DNA of 64,000 nt from Kineosporiaceae bacterium (GCA_016713225.1 JADJPO010000002.1:496001-560000); one strand, 5' to 3'; shown: positions 8,388-17,430, counted from the first letter of the stretch. Notes: a model not told the origin generated them from the sequence alone. Numbers and translations are program-made.

Positions 8388-9260
8388 TCAGCCGCTGCGC
8401 TGGACGCGGCGGCGGGTGACCAGATAGGTGAGGGCGGCGGCAACCACCCCGCCCGCGAGGGCACCCGAGGCCACCTTGACCGAGCGTGGCGGCGGCGTCA
8501 GGCGCGGCAGCCGGTCGCGCAGGCTCATCGGTTGGGTGAAGTCGAGCACGGGCCAGCCGCGCAGGGCGGCCTCCCTGCGCAGCGGACGATCGGGGTTCAC
8601 CGCGTGCGGGTGGCCGACCGCCTCCAGCAGCGGCAGATCGGTGACCGAGTCGCTGTAGGCGAAGCTGGAGCTCAGGTCATAGCCCCGCTGGGCAGCGAGT
8701 TCGCGGACCGCGACGGCCTTGTTCTCGCCGTAGGCGTAGAAGTCGAGCGCGCCGGTGTAGACGCCGTGATCGACCACGATGCGGGTGGCGATCACGTGAT
8801 CGGCGCCGAGCAGTGCCCCGATCGGTTCGACCACCTCGCTGCCGGAGGCCGACACGATCACCACGTCCCGACCGGCGCGATGGTGGTGCTCGATCAGTTC
8901 CGTCGCCTCGCGGTAGACCACCGGGACGATCTGCTGCTCCAAGGTCTCGGCGACGATGTCGCGCACCTGTTGCACATCCCACCCGGCGACCAGGGCGGTG
9001 AGGTACTCGCGGGTTCGTTCGATCTGGTCGTGGTCGGCGCCGCCGACCTGGAAGAGGAAGTGCGCATAGGCGTTGCGGACGACGGCGCGCCGGGTGATCA
9101 GACCGCCCGCCAGGAACGGCCGGGAAAAGGCGAACAGGCTCGACCGGGCAATGATCGTCTTGTCGAGGTCGAAGAACGCCGCCGGACGCGATGCCCGAGC
9201 CGACGGGCCGGTTCGGGCCGGGCCGGGCTGCCCGAACGAGTCCTGGGCGGAGGTGGACAT
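8388..9260 (-). CDS. HAD-IB family hydrolase (SerB-like)
   Basis: This 290-residue protein carries all HAD motifs: FFDLDKT (residues 29-35, nucleophile and acid/base Asp), VSASGSE (motif II), GENKAVAV with the Lys of motif III, and YSDSVTDLPLLEAVG (motif IV). The helical C1 cap lies between the first two, as in phosphoserine phosphatase-like enzymes. A C-terminal membrane segment (about 262-282) ends in RRRVQRSG, so it is probably membrane-attached. The mycobacterial counterpart sits beside ssd, as here. The substrate is not known; lipid phosphate or phosphoserine are both possible. Confidence 0.85.
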   Translation of the reverse strand: MSTSAQDSFGQPGPARTGPSARASRPAAFFDLDKTIIARSSLFAFSRPFLAGGLITRRAVVRNAYAHFLFQVGGADHDQIERTREYLTALVAGWDVQQVRDIVAETLEQQIVPVVYREATELIEHHHRAGRDVVIVSASGSEVVEPIGALLGADHVIATRIVVDHGVYTGALDFYAYGENKAVAVRELAAQRGYDLSSSFAYSDSVTDLPLLEAVGHPHAVNPDRPLRREAALRGWPVLDFTQPMSLRDRLPRLTPPPRSVKVASGALAGGVVAAALTYLVTRRRVQRSG

Positions 9261-9406
9261 GCCTTCAGGATAGGCAGGGCGGTCGGAAACGCTGGCAGGC
9301 CTCGAGTACGGGACCTAGGTCGCTTTCTCACTACCGGGAATCTCTTTGACGGACAATTCACTGTGGGTTGCCTCACCCTCTCGGCGTACGAATTGCGCCA
9401 GCCCGC

Positions 9407-9433
9407 TTGCAGCCGGTTCATCCGCGGTACAGA
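9407..9433 (+). promoter_or_regulatory. Candidate promoter of the 6C RNA
   Basis: TTGCAG (9407-9412) and TACAGA (9428-9433) are separated by 15 nt just upstream of the predicted 6C RNA. The spacer is short for a vegetative promoter, so this is tentative. Confidence 0.35.
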
Positions 9434-9436
9434 CTT

Positions 9437-9530
9437 GCTGTCAACGGCCTCGAGCCGTGCCGACGTCCGACTCCTCCCCCCCGAGCCGGACCGGCTGACG
9501 GCCCCCGCTCCCCCCAGCGGGGGCCGTCGT
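9437..9530 (+). ncRNA. 6C small RNA (Actinobacteria)
   Basis: Two stem-loops with all-C loops occur in series. One is centred at 9471-9485 (CTC, C-run, GAG). The other is a strong hairpin at 9499-9526 with stem CGGCCCCCGCT / AGCGGGGGCCG around exactly six C. Two C-rich loops are the hallmark of the actinobacterial 6C RNA. In Mycobacterium this RNA (B11) lies between the ssd and serB-like genes, the same position as here. The second hairpin followed by GTCGTCGTTT can act as the terminator. The ends are approximate. 6C RNA is known to base-pair through its C-rich loops with G-rich mRNA leaders. Confidence 0.75.
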
Positions 9531-9750
9531 CGTTTGGCGTCCCCACACCATGAATGTCGAGTGGATGCCATGGGGTGCCGGGGTTCGCCCCGAAGCCGGG
9601 GCTCGCAACGACGCCGACATTGCGTGCACAGTCGGGATGGATCGTCACAGTGTCCACAGGGGACGCCGGCCCGGTGGTACGAAGCAGCCGCACCCGCCAG
9701 CCTCGCGGCATGGTGCCGACGATTTCCGATGTAGTGCCGGCGGGTGTCGC
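9531..9750. other. Leader region of the ssd-tad operon
   Basis: These 220 nt between the 6C RNA and ssd hold no recognisable gene. They should contain the ssd-tad promoter, but no convincing -35/-10 pair stands out. Confidence 0.4.
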
Positions 9751-10911
9751 ATGACGCCCGCTACCCGCCCCCGCTCCGGTGCTCGAACAGGCGCCCGCTC
9801 GCCGGGTCGGATCGGCCGCCCCGGCCCGGGTGCCGGTCGCCTCGTCCTGATCACCGACGAGGTCGCGCTGGCCGACCCGGTGGAGGGCCTGGCGGCCGCG
9901 GCCGGAGCGGAACTGACCCGGCTGACGGGCCTGGCACGCGCCCAGCCCGGCGACCTGGTGCTGATCGGTGTGGACCGCCTCGGGGAGGCGGTCGCGGCGG
10001 GCTCCGGTCACGAGGTCATCCACCGAGAACGGATCGACCTGGTGGTGGTGGCGCACGAGCAGGCTGAGCCCGCGATCTGGCAGGACGCGCTCACGCTCGG
10101 GGCCGAGCAGGTCGCCGTCCTGCCGGCATCACGCGCCTGGTTGCTCGATCGGATGCTCGACGCCCTGAGCGGGCAGCGCACCGCTGCGGTGATCGCCGTG
10201 GTCGGCGGACGTGGCGGAGCCGGAGCCAGCACGTTGGCCGCGGCGCTGTCCGTCACGGCGGCCCGCAGCGGTCTCGAGCCTGTGCTGGTCGACCTCGATC
10301 CGCTGGGTGGTGGGCTGGACGTGGTGATCGGTGCCCAGGATGAACCGGGGCTGCGGTGGGATGACCTCTCGGCGGTGGCGGGGCGGCTGCAACCGGGGCT
10401 GCTGCGCTCCGGGCTGCCCCAGGCGTGCGGGGTCCGGGTCCTCAGCTGGGATCGGGGCGGCCAGCCCGCCTGCCGCGCCGAAGCGGTCGCCGCCGTCCTG
10501 GACGCTCTCACCCGAGAGAGCCGCCTGGTCGTGATGGATCTGCCGCGCCGGCTCGATGAGGCGGTGACCGCGGCGCTGCGGTGGGCGGGACAGGTGCTGC
10601 TGGTGGTTCCGGCGGAGGTTCAGGCCACCGCAGCGGCGGGTCGGGTGGTCGCCCAACTGGAGCCGCTCTGCCGTCGGCTTCGCCTGGTGGTGCGGGGTCC
10701 GGCGCCGACCGGTCTGTCGGCCGAAGCGGTGGCCGATGCGCTCTGCCTGCCGCTGGCGGGGGACATGCGCGCCGAATCGGGGCTCGCGGCTGCCCTCGAT
10801 CGGGGGCTGGCACCACCGGTGCGCGCCCGGGGGCCGTTGGCGGTGTTGTGCCGGCGGGTGACGGCCGAACTCGCGCTCGAGATCGAGTCGATGGCACAGG
10901 TGTCGACGTGA
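9751..10911 (+). CDS. ssd: Septum site-determining/CpaE-like ATPase Ssd
   Basis: This is a 386-residue protein. The N-terminal ~140 residues form a degenerate receiver-like domain (LVLITDEVALADP, ADLVLIGVD-like strand). The C-terminal MinD/ParA-type ATPase has the deviant Walker A GGRGGAGASTLAAAL (about 151-165), VLVDLDPLGGG (Walker A') and LVVMDLPRR (Walker B region). CpaE/TadZ proteins position Tad pilus assembly; Ssd in mycobacteria affects septation. Its stop overlaps the tadA start (GTGA). ATG 9751 lacks a good Shine-Dalgarno; the first ~25 residues are low-complexity, so a start further in is possible. Confidence 0.85.
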   Translation: MTPATRPRSGARTGARSPGRIGRPGPGAGRLVLITDEVALADPVEGLAAAAGAELTRLTGLARAQPGDLVLIGVDRLGEAVAAGSGHEVIHRERIDLVVVAHEQAEPAIWQDALTLGAEQVAVLPASRAWLLDRMLDALSGQRTAAVIAVVGGRGGAGASTLAAALSVTAARSGLEPVLVDLDPLGGGLDVVIGAQDEPGLRWDDLSAVAGRLQPGLLRSGLPQACGVRVLSWDRGGQPACRAEAVAAVLDALTRESRLVVMDLPRRLDEAVTAALRWAGQVLLVVPAEVQATAAAGRVVAQLEPLCRRLRLVVRGPAPTGLSAEAVADALCLPLAGDMRAESGLAAALDRGLAPPVRARGPLAVLCRRVTAELALEIESMAQVST

Positions 10912-12101
10912 CGCCACCGGCCGCCGAGGACCTGCTGGCACCGCTGCGAGCCCGGGTGAGCCGGCGTGACGACGCGATCGGCGCCGGACGCCTGACCACC
11001 GAGCTCGGGGCCGTGAGCACCCAATACGGCCAGGTGCTCGGCGCCGAGGGCCTGCGCGCCGCCGCGGACTCGGTGCGGGAACACACCCAGGGTCTGGGTC
11101 CACTGCAGGCACTGGCCGACGACCCGCACGTCACCGACGTCCTGGTGAACGGCGGCGGCCGGATCTGGCTCGATCGGGGTCTCGGCCTGGTGGATGCCGG
11201 GTTCGGCCTGGACGGCGAGCACCAGGTGCGTGCCCTCGCCGTCCGGTTGGCTGCCCTGGCGGGGCGGCGCCTGGACGAGAGCCTGCCCTGGGTCGATGCC
11301 CGGTTACCGGGTGGGATCCGGCTGCACGCCGTGGTGCCCCCGGTGGCCCCCGAAGGCACCCACATCAGCCTGCGTACGTTGCGCGGCGCGCCGGCCGATC
11401 TGGACGCCCTGGTGCGCGCCGGCAGCGTGCCGGCTGCCTGGTCCGGGGTGCTGGCCGCGTTGATCTCTGCTCGGGCGGCCTTCCTGGTCACCGGTGGCAC
11501 CGGCGCCGGCAAGACCACCCTGCTGGCCGCGCTGCTCTCGTTGGTGCCCCCGACCGAGCGGCTCGTGCTGGTGGAGGACGTGGGCGAGCTGCGGCCGCGC
11601 CATCCCCACGTGGTGCGGCTGGAGGCTCGGCACGCCAACGTCGAGGGCCGGGGCGAGGTCGGGCTCGACGTCCTCGTCCGCCAGGCACTACGGATGCGCC
11701 CGGACCGGCTCGTGGTCGGTGAGTGCCGCGGCAGCGAGGTACGCGACCTGTTGGCTGCGCTCAACACCGGCCACTCCGGCGGGTGCGGAACACTGCACGC
11801 CAACGCCGCCGCCGAGGTGCCGGCACGGTTGGAGGCGCTCGGCCTCATCGCCGGTCTGAGCCGGGAGGGAGTGCATGCCCAGGCCGCCGCGGCCCTGGAC
11901 GTGGTGGTGCACGTGCGGCGCACCCCGGTGCGACGTGAAGTGGTCGAGCTCGGCGTGGTCGGCAGCGACGAGGCGGGCCGGCTGGTGGTCCGGCGTGCCT
12001 TGGTCCGCGGCGAGGACGAGCGTATCGCCGGCGGTCCGGCCTGGCCGGCGCTCGCCGGACGACTGGGCCTGAGCTCTTCCCCGGTCGCGGCGCCACCGTG
12101 A
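10908..12101 (+). CDS. tadA: Tad/Flp pilus assembly ATPase TadA (CpaF)
   Basis: This is a 397-residue secretion ATPase of the GspE/TadA class. The N-terminal domain includes DVLVNGGGRIWLDRG. The Walker A is GGTGAGKTTLLAAL (about residues 196-209), the Asp box/Walker B region includes VLVEDVGELRP, and a His box and RMRPDRLVVGECRG follow. GHSGGCGTLHANAA closes the core. It powers pilin export and assembly at the inner face of the membrane. GTG 10908 overlaps the ssd stop, so the genes are coupled, and its own end overlaps tadB in the same way. Confidence 0.92.
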   Translation: MTPPAAEDLLAPLRARVSRRDDAIGAGRLTTELGAVSTQYGQVLGAEGLRAAADSVREHTQGLGPLQALADDPHVTDVLVNGGGRIWLDRGLGLVDAGFGLDGEHQVRALAVRLAALAGRRLDESLPWVDARLPGGIRLHAVVPPVAPEGTHISLRTLRGAPADLDALVRAGSVPAAWSGVLAALISARAAFLVTGGTGAGKTTLLAALLSLVPPTERLVLVEDVGELRPRHPHVVRLEARHANVEGRGEVGLDVLVRQALRMRPDRLVVGECRGSEVRDLLAALNTGHSGGCGTLHANAAAEVPARLEALGLIAGLSREGVHAQAAAALDVVVHVRRTPVRREVVELGVVGSDEAGRLVVRRALVRGEDERIAGGPAWPALAGRLGLSSSPVAAPP

Positions 12102-12877
12102 TCGCGGCGCAGGCGGTGACGGCTGGGCTGCTGATGGGGATGGCCGTGCTCGCCGCCTCGCCCGGCGCGCGAGGCGTCCCCTCGGTCCTCGAAGGCCCCG
12201 GGCGAGCCGGACCGGCCCGGTTCCGGGCCCGCGGCGCACTCACCCGGTGGGCAGGAACCCGGTTCGCGGGTCGGCAGGTTCTCGTCGGCGGGGCCGACAT
12301 CGCGGTGCTCGCCGACCGGGTGGCGGCGCTGTCTCGGGCCGGGATGACAGCCGAGCAGGTCTGGCGGATCCTGGCCGACCGCGACGAGCGTGCCGACGGT
12401 GCCGACGGTCTCGCGGTCATTGCTCGCTCGGTGGTGACGACGTCCGCTCTCGGCGGGAGCACCGCCGAGGGCCTGCGCCTGGCCGGTGACCGGTTGGTCG
12501 GCCAGGGGGTGGCAGATCCGGGCGCCGGGCAGGCCCTGAGCTGGTTGGCGGCAGCCTGTGCCGTCTCTCAGACGAGCGGGGCACCGTTGGCCCGGGTCCT
12601 CGACGGTCTCGCGGTGGCGGTGCGCGCCGAGCTGCAGGCCGCGCGTGAGCGTGACGCGGCGCTGGCGGGGCCGCGGGCCACGGCGACGGTACTCAGCTGG
12701 CTTCCACTGGCCGGGCTCGGATTGGGGGCGTTGACCGGGGTGGACACGGTCTCGGTGCTGCTGACGACGAGTCCCGGACGACTGTGTCTGGTGATCGGCG
12801 GTGGCCTGTGGTGGGCCGGGCGGCGGTGGGCAACTCGACTGGTACGCCGGGCCGAGGCGGCGGACGGCCGGACGTGA
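12098..12877 (+). CDS. tadB: Tad pilus membrane platform protein TadB
   Basis: This is a 259-residue protein with an N-terminal membrane segment, a T2SSF (GspF) domain (VAALSRAGMTAEQVWRIL to about residue 190), and two C-terminal membrane segments around 205-250. Conserved platform motifs such as GAPLARVLDGLAVAVRAEL and ERDAALAGPRATATVLSWLP are visible. With TadC it forms the inner membrane platform that TadA drives. GTG start overlaps tadA by 4 nt. Confidence 0.85.
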   Translation: MIAAQAVTAGLLMGMAVLAASPGARGVPSVLEGPGRAGPARFRARGALTRWAGTRFAGRQVLVGGADIAVLADRVAALSRAGMTAEQVWRILADRDERADGADGLAVIARSVVTTSALGGSTAEGLRLAGDRLVGQGVADPGAGQALSWLAAACAVSQTSGAPLARVLDGLAVAVRAELQAARERDAALAGPRATATVLSWLPLAGLGLGALTGVDTVSVLLTTSPGRLCLVIGGGLWWAGRRWATRLVRRAEAADGRT

Positions 12878-12896
12878 CCGGTTCAGGGGGCGGACC

Positions 12897-13418
12897 GTGA
12901 CGGTGTGGGTCGCGGCGGCGCTGGCGGCGACAGTGTTCCTGGTGTGGCCGAGGCGCCTGCCGGTGCACCGGAGGGTGCCCGGGCGCGTGCGTGACGAGAG
13001 GAGCCGGCCGACCGCACCGTCCGGTGCCGGCGAGGGAGGGCGCTCGGCGGTGGTGCCCGGCGGCCTGCCGGCCGCGGTGATCGCCGACCTGATGGTGGCG
13101 TTGCTCGACGCCGGGTTGCCGGTCGAGACCGCTCTGGAGCTGCTCGCCGAACAGACCGGCCCTGCTCCCTGGGCCGGGCCGGGCGGGGCCGACCCGGTGC
13201 TCGACGCGCTGGACCTCGCCACCAGCACCGGTATCGCCCCGGCAGCGCTGGTCGGCGCGGCCGCTGCGGAGCACCGACGGCGTGAGGCTGCAGCCCATGC
13301 GGCGGCGGCCAACCGGTTGGCCGTGATGGCGGTGCTGCCGATGGGGCTGTGTCTGTTGCCCGCCTTCGTCCTGCTCACGGTCGTGCCGCTGCTGCTCGGA
13401 TTGCTCGGCCACCTGTGA
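12897..13418 (+). CDS. tadC: Tad pilus membrane platform protein TadC
   Basis: This 173-residue protein starts with a membrane segment (TVWVAAALAATVFLVW). A T2SSF-like helical domain follows (VIADLMVALLDAGLPVETAL, EHRRREAAAHAAAANRLAVM), then a hydrophobic hairpin at the end (LPMGLCLLPAFVLLTVVP). It is the shorter second platform protein, as is usual in actinobacterial Tad loci. GTG 12897 sits 20 nt after tadB. Confidence 0.82.
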   Translation: MTVWVAAALAATVFLVWPRRLPVHRRVPGRVRDERSRPTAPSGAGEGGRSAVVPGGLPAAVIADLMVALLDAGLPVETALELLAEQTGPAPWAGPGGADPVLDALDLATSTGIAPAALVGAAAAEHRRREAAAHAAAANRLAVMAVLPMGLCLLPAFVLLTVVPLLLGLLGHL

Positions 13419-13609
13419 GCCCCGTCGACCACACGCCAGACCTCGCGACGTCAGTGCCGTTGCGTCCCCAGGCGGCGGTGTTCGTCCCACTGTCCACAGG
13501 GTGGTGGAGGCGTTCAGCGCGCTGGTGGGTCGCGGCTGCACAGTCGCAGTGCCGCCCCGATCGGGTCGGCCGGTTCCGGTCTCGAACGGCCGGGGAGAGG
13601 GGCGACATC

Positions 13610-13846
13610 ATGAGGAACCTGACCGCGCGACTGCGCCGGGTCGTGGCGAGCGTGCGAGCGGGCATCCGGGAGGTCATCGGCCGACGCCGAGGGGTGCGTG
13701 CCGACGCGGGCATGGCCACGGCGGAGTACGCGATCGCCACCCTCGCGGCCTGCGGCTTCGCCGTCCTGCTGCTGACCTTGTTGCGCGGCAGCGAGGTGCG
13801 GGGGCTGTTGTTGGGGATCATCACGCGAGCTCTGTCGGCGGCCTGA
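13610..13846 (+). CDS. Flp-pilin-like DUF4244 protein
   Basis: This is a 78-residue protein with a basic leader of about 35 residues ending RADAGMATAEYAIATLAACG and a single hydrophobic helix. MATAEYA resembles the G-x-x-x-x-E-Y/F processing site of Flp prepilins, and the family (DUF4244) is the usual pilin-like gene of actinobacterial tad operons. It would be the structural subunit of the pilus. A GGGGAGAGGGG purine run lies 12-20 nt upstream of ATG 13610, about 190 nt after tadC; that gap may hold its own promoter to give a higher pilin dose. Confidence 0.82.
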   Translation: MRNLTARLRRVVASVRAGIREVIGRRRGVRADAGMATAEYAIATLAACGFAVLLLTLLRGSEVRGLLLGIITRALSAA

Positions 13847-13847
13847 G

Positions 13848-14258
13848 GTGTGCGGCCCGGGTGGCGGTCGGGGACGGTCTGCAGGACGACGAGCAGCAGC
13901 TCGCCGGGGCGAGGACGGAGCGGTGACGGCCGAGCTCGCCCTCGCTCTGCCGGCGGTCGTGCTGCTGATCGCCGTGGTCTTCGCCGCCGCCCGGGTCGTC
14001 ACCGCTCAGGTGGAGTGCGTCGATGCAGCCCGCGCCGGGGCACGCGTCGCGGCCCGGGGGGAGGCAGCCGGCGCGGTGATCGCCACCGCGACCAGGGCCG
14101 GGCCTCCCGGTTCCCGGGTGCAGCTCGTCACTGCCGCGACCACGGTCTCGGTCGGGGTGAGGGCGACGGTCACGTTGCCGCTGCCCGGTGCGCCGTCCGT
14201 CGAGGTGTCGAGCACGGCGAGTGCGCCCCGCGAGCCGGGCGTGGGAGGGCTGCCGTGA
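13848..14258 (+). CDS. TadE-family pseudopilin-like protein
   Basis: This is a 136-residue protein with DGAVTAELALALPAVVLLI (TadE signature) followed by a single membrane helix and a ~90-residue exported domain. TadE-like proteins are minor pilins processed like Flp. GTG 13848 gives a 24-residue basic leader; GTG 13923, directly at VTAEL, is an alternative with a purine-rich upstream sequence. Its stop overlaps the next start (GTGA). Confidence 0.8.
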   Translation: MCGPGGGRGRSAGRRAAARRGEDGAVTAELALALPAVVLLIAVVFAAARVVTAQVECVDAARAGARVAARGEAAGAVIATATRAGPPGSRVQLVTAATTVSVGVRATVTLPLPGAPSVEVSSTASAPREPGVGGLP

Positions 14259-14944
14259 ACGCGGGACATCGACGCGGTGCGCCGCGATCGGACGAGGGCA
14301 GCGGAACGGTTCTGGCCCTGGCGATCGCCCTGGTGGGTGCGGCGCTGGCCCTGCTGGTCTGCGACCTGGGACTGGCCGTGATCGCCCGCCATCGGGCCAC
14401 TGCCGCCGCGGATCTCGCTGCCTTGGCGGCAGCCGGGGTCGAGCCGCCGTCCTGCGCTGTCGCGGCCGACCTCGCCCGGCGTAACGGTGGCCGGCTCAGT
14501 GGGTGTGTGGTCGCCGCGGATGGCAGCGTCACCGTCACGGTCCAGGTTCCGATCGGTGTGCCCGGACTGGGCCGACCGGCGGTGGGACGCGCCCGCGCCG
14601 GAGTACCGGGCGCGGGTCACCAGCTCACGGACGACGTCCGCGAGCACCCACTGGTGGCGCAGAGCAGCACGAGCAGGACCCACCATGCGAACACGTTGGG
14701 GAACACGATCAGGGCCTGCGCAGGATCAGCAACGGCACCAGCAGCCGGACGGCGAGCACGATCACCGTTCCCATGGCCGCGCACCCTAGTGCCGGTCAGG
14801 CGTCCGGCTCCGCCTCGGCCAGCACGGCGTTCAGCAGGCGCACCGCGCCGTCCTTGTCCAGCGGCTCGTTGCCGTTGCCGCACTTGGGCGACTGCACACA
14901 CGACGGGCAGCCGCTCTCGCACTCGCAGTCGCGGATCACCGTGA
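14255..14944 (+). CDS. TadE-like protein of the helicase/secretion neighbourhood
   Basis: The first ~120 residues match the Rv3654c-type family: DEGSGTVLALAIALVGAALALL is the leader-plus-helix, followed by RHRATAAADLAALAAAG and paired Cys (PPSCAV, LSGCVV). After about residue 125 the reading becomes Arg/Pro/Ser-rich and runs 149 nt antisense into the 3' end of the helicase gene. Family members normally end near residue 120, so the tail is probably a lost stop codon and not a real domain. No in-frame stop is present earlier. Confidence 0.65.
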   Translation: MNAGHRRGAPRSDEGSGTVLALAIALVGAALALLVCDLGLAVIARHRATAAADLAALAAAGVEPPSCAVAADLARRNGGRLSGCVVAADGSVTVTVQVPIGVPGLGRPAVGRARAGVPGAGHQLTDDVREHPLVAQSSTSRTHHANTLGNTIRACAGSATAPAAGRRARSPFPWPRTLVPVRRPAPPRPARRSAGAPRRPCPAARCRCRTWATAHTTGSRSRTRSRGSP

Positions 14945-17180
14945 CGGTGGCGGTGAGCCAGGTCGCGGCGGCCGAGAAACCCCGCTCGCTGAATCCGGCA
15001 CCACCGGGATGGCCGTCGTAGACCACGATCGTGGGTTCGCCGGTGTCGGCGTGCAGGGCGGTCGAGACGCCACCGATGTCCCAGCGATCACAGGTGGCGA
15101 CCAACGGCAGCATCCCGATGGCCGCGTGCTCGGCGGCGTGGGCGGCACCCGGCACCCGAGTTGCGCCGACGCCGTGCTCGGCGAGCAGTTCGGCGGGCAC
15201 GGTCCACCAGACTGCGGTGGTGCGCAGGGTGCGAGGTGGCAGGTCGAGCGGCTGTTCGGCGATCACCCGGCCATCGACGACGGTGCGTCGCAGATACGAG
15301 ACCACCTGCGAGGTCACCTCCACGGTGCCCGTGGCCAGCTGGACCCGACCCCACCGACGGCTGCGCCGGACGTCGAGCAGCCGCACATCGGTGATCTCGC
15401 GGGCCTGGGTGAAGATCTCGTCGCCGGTGGGCTCGACCAGCGCCAGCCCGTCGTCCAGGTCGAGATCGTTCACCACCCAACTCTCGCCCTGGTGCACGTA
15501 GACCGCCCCCGGGTGCACCGTGTGGTGGGCGGCGCCGGCATCGACACTGCCGAGCATCCGGCCGGTGCTGGGCTGCACGATCCGGATCGGGTCGCCGCCG
15601 GTGCCCCGCAGATCGGCCAGTCGGCTCGCCGGTTCCGATCGGGTCCAGAACCAGCCGGTCGGGCGGCGTCGCAGTGCGCCCCGCACGGTGAGTGCGTCGA
15701 GCACGGACGCCGTGTGCTCACCGAACAGGTCGACGTCCACCTCGCGCAGCGGCAGTTCGGCAGCGGCGGCACACAGGTGCGGGGCGAGGACATACGGATT
15801 GGACGGGTCGAGCACCGTGGCCTCGACGGACCGCCCGAAGATGGCCTCGGGGTGATGCACCAGGTAGGTGTCCAACGGATCGTCGCGCGCGACGAGCACC
15901 GCCAGGGCCTCGCCGCCGTCGCGCCCGGCCCGGCCCGCCTGCTGCCACAGCGAGGCTCGTCGTCCGGGCCAGCCGCAGATCACCACCGCGTCCAGGCCGG
16001 AGATGTCGATGCCCAGTTCGAGGGCATTCGTGGCGGCCAGGGCCACCAGTCGTCCCGCCCGCAGATCCGCCTCGAGGGCACGCCGCTCCTCGGGCAGATA
16101 CCCACCGCGGTAGGCCGCCACCCGCGAGGGCAACTCCGGGTCGACCTCGGCCAGCAATCGCCGGGAGGTGGCGGCGACGGTCTCGACACCACGTCGCGAG
16201 GGGATGAAGGCGAGGGTGGCCACGCCGGCTGCCACCAGGTCGGTCACCAGCTCGGCCGTCTCCAGGATCGCGCTGCGCCGGGTGGGAGCGCCGTGCTCAC
16301 CACCGCCGGGCAGCAGCGGCGGTTCCCACAGCAGGAACGTGGTGGCCCCCCGCGGGGAGTGGTCTCGCGTGACGACCTCGAACTGTCCGGCGTCCAGGCC
16401 GGTGAGGTCGGCGGCGGTGCGTTCGGGGTCGGCCGCGGTGGCCGAGGCGGTGAGGAACACCGGGTCGGCGCCGTAGTGCCGCGCGACCCGCCGGAGCCGC
16501 CGCAGGGTCGCGGCCACGTGAGCGCCGAACACCCCGCGATAGTGGTGCGCCTCGTCCACCACCACGAACTGCAGGCTGCGCAGGAACGAGGCCCACCGTG
16601 GGTGACTCGGCAGCAGACCGTGATGCAGCAGGTCCGGGTTGGTCAGGACGATCTCGACATGGTCGCGGATCCAACGGCGCTGATCGAGTGGGGTGTCCCC
16701 GTCGTAGGTGGCCGCTCGGACCCCCGGCACCCCCAACGCCTCGAGTGAGGCGAGCTGATCGGCGGCCAGCGCCTTGGTGGGAGCCAGGTACAAGGTGCCC
16801 GCGGCCCGGCCGGAGCCCCAGCCGGTGGCACGACCGCTCCCGCCGTCCGGACGCCGTGGCCCCGAGCCGCCGACGTACCCCGAGGTCGAGCCCCGAGCCG
16901 CGGACAGGGCGGCCAATTGGTAGACCAGGGACTTCCCCGAGGCAGTGCCCGTCGCCAGGGCCACGTGGTGCCCGCGCCAGGCGGCCTCGGCGGCGAGCGT
17001 CTGGTGCCGCCACGGCCGGTCGACGCCGCACCGGCCGAAGGCCTGCACCACCACCGGGTCGGCCCAGGTCGGCCAGGGGGAGTGCTCGCCGGGCCGGGCC
17101 GGGATGGTGTGAGCGTGCAGCACCCGTTCGCCTCGGCCGTCGGCGAGTCTCGGGTACGCCGGCAGCCGCGGGGCGCTCAT
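14796..17180 (-). CDS. DEAH-box helicase with C-terminal Cys cluster (DUF1998, MrfA/Rv3649-like)
   Basis: This is a 794-residue superfamily 2 helicase. It has ATGTASGKS (Walker A, about residues 76-84), VVVDEAHHYRG (DEAH box, about 207-217), TASATA (motif III), and motif VI GRAGR in QQAGRAGRDG. The C-terminal DUF1998 part ends with a four-Cys cluster, CECESGCPSCVQ...C (about 750-768), typical of MrfA-like helicases that bind a metal there. Such enzymes are linked to DNA repair. In actinobacteria it sits against the tad operon, as here. The two overlap tail to tail. Confidence 0.88.
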   Translation of the reverse strand: MSAPRLPAYPRLADGRGERVLHAHTIPARPGEHSPWPTWADPVVVQAFGRCGVDRPWRHQTLAAEAAWRGHHVALATGTASGKSLVYQLAALSAARGSTSGYVGGSGPRRPDGGSGRATGWGSGRAAGTLYLAPTKALAADQLASLEALGVPGVRAATYDGDTPLDQRRWIRDHVEIVLTNPDLLHHGLLPSHPRWASFLRSLQFVVVDEAHHYRGVFGAHVAATLRRLRRVARHYGADPVFLTASATAADPERTAADLTGLDAGQFEVVTRDHSPRGATTFLLWEPPLLPGGGEHGAPTRRSAILETAELVTDLVAAGVATLAFIPSRRGVETVAATSRRLLAEVDPELPSRVAAYRGGYLPEERRALEADLRAGRLVALAATNALELGIDISGLDAVVICGWPGRRASLWQQAGRAGRDGGEALAVLVARDDPLDTYLVHHPEAIFGRSVEATVLDPSNPYVLAPHLCAAAAELPLREVDVDLFGEHTASVLDALTVRGALRRRPTGWFWTRSEPASRLADLRGTGGDPIRIVQPSTGRMLGSVDAGAAHHTVHPGAVYVHQGESWVVNDLDLDDGLALVEPTGDEIFTQAREITDVRLLDVRRSRRWGRVQLATGTVEVTSQVVSYLRRTVVDGRVIAEQPLDLPPRTLRTTAVWWTVPAELLAEHGVGATRVPGAAHAAEHAAIGMLPLVATCDRWDIGGVSTALHADTGEPTIVVYDGHPGGAGFSERGFSAAATWLTATVTVIRDCECESGCPSCVQSPKCGNGNEPLDKDGAVRLLNAVLAEAEPDA

Positions 17181-17430
17181 CCCTTCAGTCTGGCCCCCTG
17201 TCCCGCCCCGCGGCGAGCCGTCCCTCGGCCTCCGGGCACCGTTTCGTCACTGTGGCGAACCACCACATGACCCTCCGAAGACGTCGTGGGCTCGCGAATG
17301 GTGTTGAATGCCAAGCGCGACACCGAGTGACCGGAGCGCGAGCGTCACCGAATCGGCACCAGGGTGTCCCGGGCGCAGCCCTGCGCCCGGTAGCCGCGTC
17401 AGCCCGCCGACGTCCCAAGGGGAGGGGCCA

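Noticed and set aside
10508..13432. A 974-codon open frame on the minus strand across ssd-tadABC
   Set aside because: It is antisense to four genes with clear motifs; its composition (Arg/Pro/Ser) is that of a high-GC shadow frame.
14709..14774. Minus-strand 21-codon frame (MGTVIVLAVRLLVPLL...) that may continue hydrophobically in another frame to about 14610
   Set aside because: It resembles a small membrane protein, but needs a frameshift to exceed 21 residues and has no supporting context; too weak to call.
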